The position numbers and the translations under genes are program-made. Shown piece by piece: positions 5,871 through 6,851 of a stretch of 6,851 bases of DNA; position 1 is the first letter of the stretch; each line of letters opens with the position of its first letter. This DNA comes from Candidatus Aerophobetes bacterium Ae_b3b (lineage in GTDB: Bacteria > Aerophobota > Aerophobia > Aerophobales > AE-B3A): contig NJBP01000079.1 of the NCBI GenBank assembly GCA_005223085.1, positions 1 through 6,851 on the forward strand, in the 5' to 3' direction. Below the pieces are notes generated by a model that was not told the origin of the DNA, searched no databases, and was given only the letters and a program-made list of their open reading frames with translations.

Positions 5871-6851
5871 GGGATTTTGATCCCTTGAATTTCTTTGGCT
5901 ATCTCCGTCAAATCTATACCGGTGGGACACCAGCTAATACACCGTCCACAGCCCACGCAGCCAAAACATCCGTACTGCTTTACCCAATAGCTAAGCTTAT
6001 GAAGCACAAATTGCCTCAACCTTGCCCCTCTGGTGAAGCGGAAGTTGCCTCCATGGACTTCGGCAAAATGGAGTTCCTGACAGGAGTCCCAGTGTCTGTA
6101 TCTTTCGGTTTTGCTCAAATCAAGCTCGACCTTATCTACTGTGTTATAGCAGTAGCAGGTAGGGCAGACCATAGTACAATTGGTGCAGGAAAGACACAGT
6201 CCCTCGCCTACCCTGGACCAAACCGGATGATCCAGATTCTGCAGAAGTAAGGAAGCTAGGTTTTCGATATTCAGTTTCTTGACAAATTTTTCCTTTACCT
6301 TGGCTTCTTTTTTCTTCTTAAGCTGAATATCCTCATCAGTAGCTATTTCTAAGGGAAAGGAGAAGAGTTTCTTAGCTTTTTTACTGAAAAACCCTACCAG
6401 ATACCGATCCCCGAGATCAGTGAGTTCAAGATCACAACCTTTTGCCGGATCCTGTCCCATCCAGGGATGGAGGAAGGGACCAGTCCCCATAGAATCGCAA
6501 AAACAATTTTTATCAACCTCCTGGCAGTTAACAACAACCAGGACAGTGTTTTGCCTCTGTCTTGCATAATATGGATCGGTAAACTCATCCAGAAAGACTC
6601 TATCGAGCACCATAATGGCATGAGCATCGCAAGGGTGCACTGCTAGAAGGATCTGCTGGCCCTGGGGAAGGATCTCCTCGGTAACAAGCTGATTATGGTT
6701 CTGGCGGACAAATCGAAAAAGAAGCTCTCGGGAATGATAGATGTATCTCCGGGGAGCCGCCATAGTGCTGATATAATCCATCTGGAGTTCTTGAGGAGAT
6801 TTGATAGGCTGAAACATAATCTCTCTTCCCTCTCTTACCGGTCCAATTATG
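5867..6851 (-). CDS. hydB: Sulfhydrogenase beta subunit with two [4Fe-4S] ferredoxin-type motifs, 5' truncated
   Basis: An electron-transfer subunit linking HydG to HydD in the cytoplasmic hydrogenase. The first in-frame ATG is at 6817, but the frame stays open to the right edge. The 11 upstream codons read IIGPVREGREI, which matches the usual N-terminus of this family, so the true start lies outside and roughly 20 residues are missing. Counting from M(6817), 316 residues remain. An N-terminal region has HPCDAHAI (61-68) and NCFCDSMGTGP (104-114), both characteristic of HydB. A lysine-rich linker follows at about 146-181. Two CxxCxxCxxxCP motifs come next: C208/C211/C214/C218 and C287/C290/C293/C297, the latter preceded by an extra C284. 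Additional cysteines occur in CPTCYCY and WDSC. The stop overlaps the hydG start by 4 bases (ATGA). The promoter of the operon is outside the window. Identification is strong; whether the complex reduces sulfur in vivo is unknown. Confidence 0.93.
   Translation of the reverse strand, partial: IIGPVREGREIMFQPIKSPQELQMDYISTMAAPRRYIYHSRELLFRFVRQNHNQLVTEEILPQGQQILLAVHPCDAHAIMVLDRVFLDEFTDPYYARQRQNTVLVVVNCQEVDKNCFCDSMGTGPFLHPWMGQDPAKGCDLELTDLGDRYLVGFFSKKAKKLFSFPLEIATDEDIQLKKKKEAKVKEKFVKKLNIENLASLLLQNLDHPVWSRVGEGLCLSCTNCTMVCPTCYCYNTVDKVELDLSKTERYRHWDSCQELHFAEVHGGNFRFTRGARLRQFVLHKLSYWVKQYGCFGCVGCGRCISWCPTGIDLTEIAKEIQGIKIP
5871..5884 (-). promoter_or_regulatory. Hairpin covering the hydG Shine-Dalgarno
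   Basis: On the minus strand GGGAT-CAAA-ATCCC forms a perfect 5-base-pair stem with a 4-base loop, ending directly before the hydG ATG. Its left arm contains most of the AAGGGA ribosome site. It lies in the last codons of hydB, so ribosomes finishing hydB would open it. Stem is short; the regulatory role is inferred. Confidence 0.35.

Overview
This window carries most of a cytoplasmic group 3b-type [NiFe] hydrogenase (sulfhydrogenase) operon, read on the minus strand. The organism is probably an anaerobic bacterium or a bacterium-like archaeon from a hydrogen-cycling habitat. Genes are tightly packed, with ATGA-type overlaps and purine-rich Shine-Dalgarno sites. The sequence alone does not allow a safe phylum assignment: the hydrogenase type, DUF255 proteins and CDF transporters all occur in both bacteria and archaea.

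Layout from left to right: (1) the 3' part of a plus-strand gene for a YyaL/DUF255 thioredoxin-domain protein, cut by the left edge; (2) a short convergent gap with a hairpin; (3) on the minus strand, a cation diffusion facilitator (CDF) metal transporter; (4) a protein made of two near-duplicate GAF domains and a Trp-rich tail; (5) the hydrogenase large subunit hydA; (6) the small subunit hydD; (7) the flavin/NAD(P)/[2Fe-2S] subunit hydG; (8) the [4Fe-4S] subunit hydB, whose 5' end runs off the right edge. In transcription order this is hydB-hydG-hydD-hydA-GAF-CDF. The first four follow the beta-gamma-delta-alpha order of the Pyrococcus sulfhydrogenase operon.

The four Hyd proteins form one inferred electron path: NAD(P)(H) to FAD and [2Fe-2S] in HydG, through the [4Fe-4S] clusters of HydB and HydD, to the NiFe centre in HydA. 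Depending on redox state this would evolve or oxidise H2, possibly with reduction of sulfur or polysulfide. The GAF gene begins 40 bases after hydA stops and is probably cotranscribed. The CDF gene follows after a 158-base gap and may be a separate unit.

Points of most interest: HydA ends exactly at the histidine where a maturation protease would normally cut; its stop is followed by an in-frame remnant-like tail; a two-GAF protein with no output domain is tied to the operon; the CDF transporter has HxxxH instead of HxxxD in its second membrane helix; and a small hairpin covers the hydG ribosome site. No RNA genes, CRISPR arrays, insertion sequences or origins were seen.
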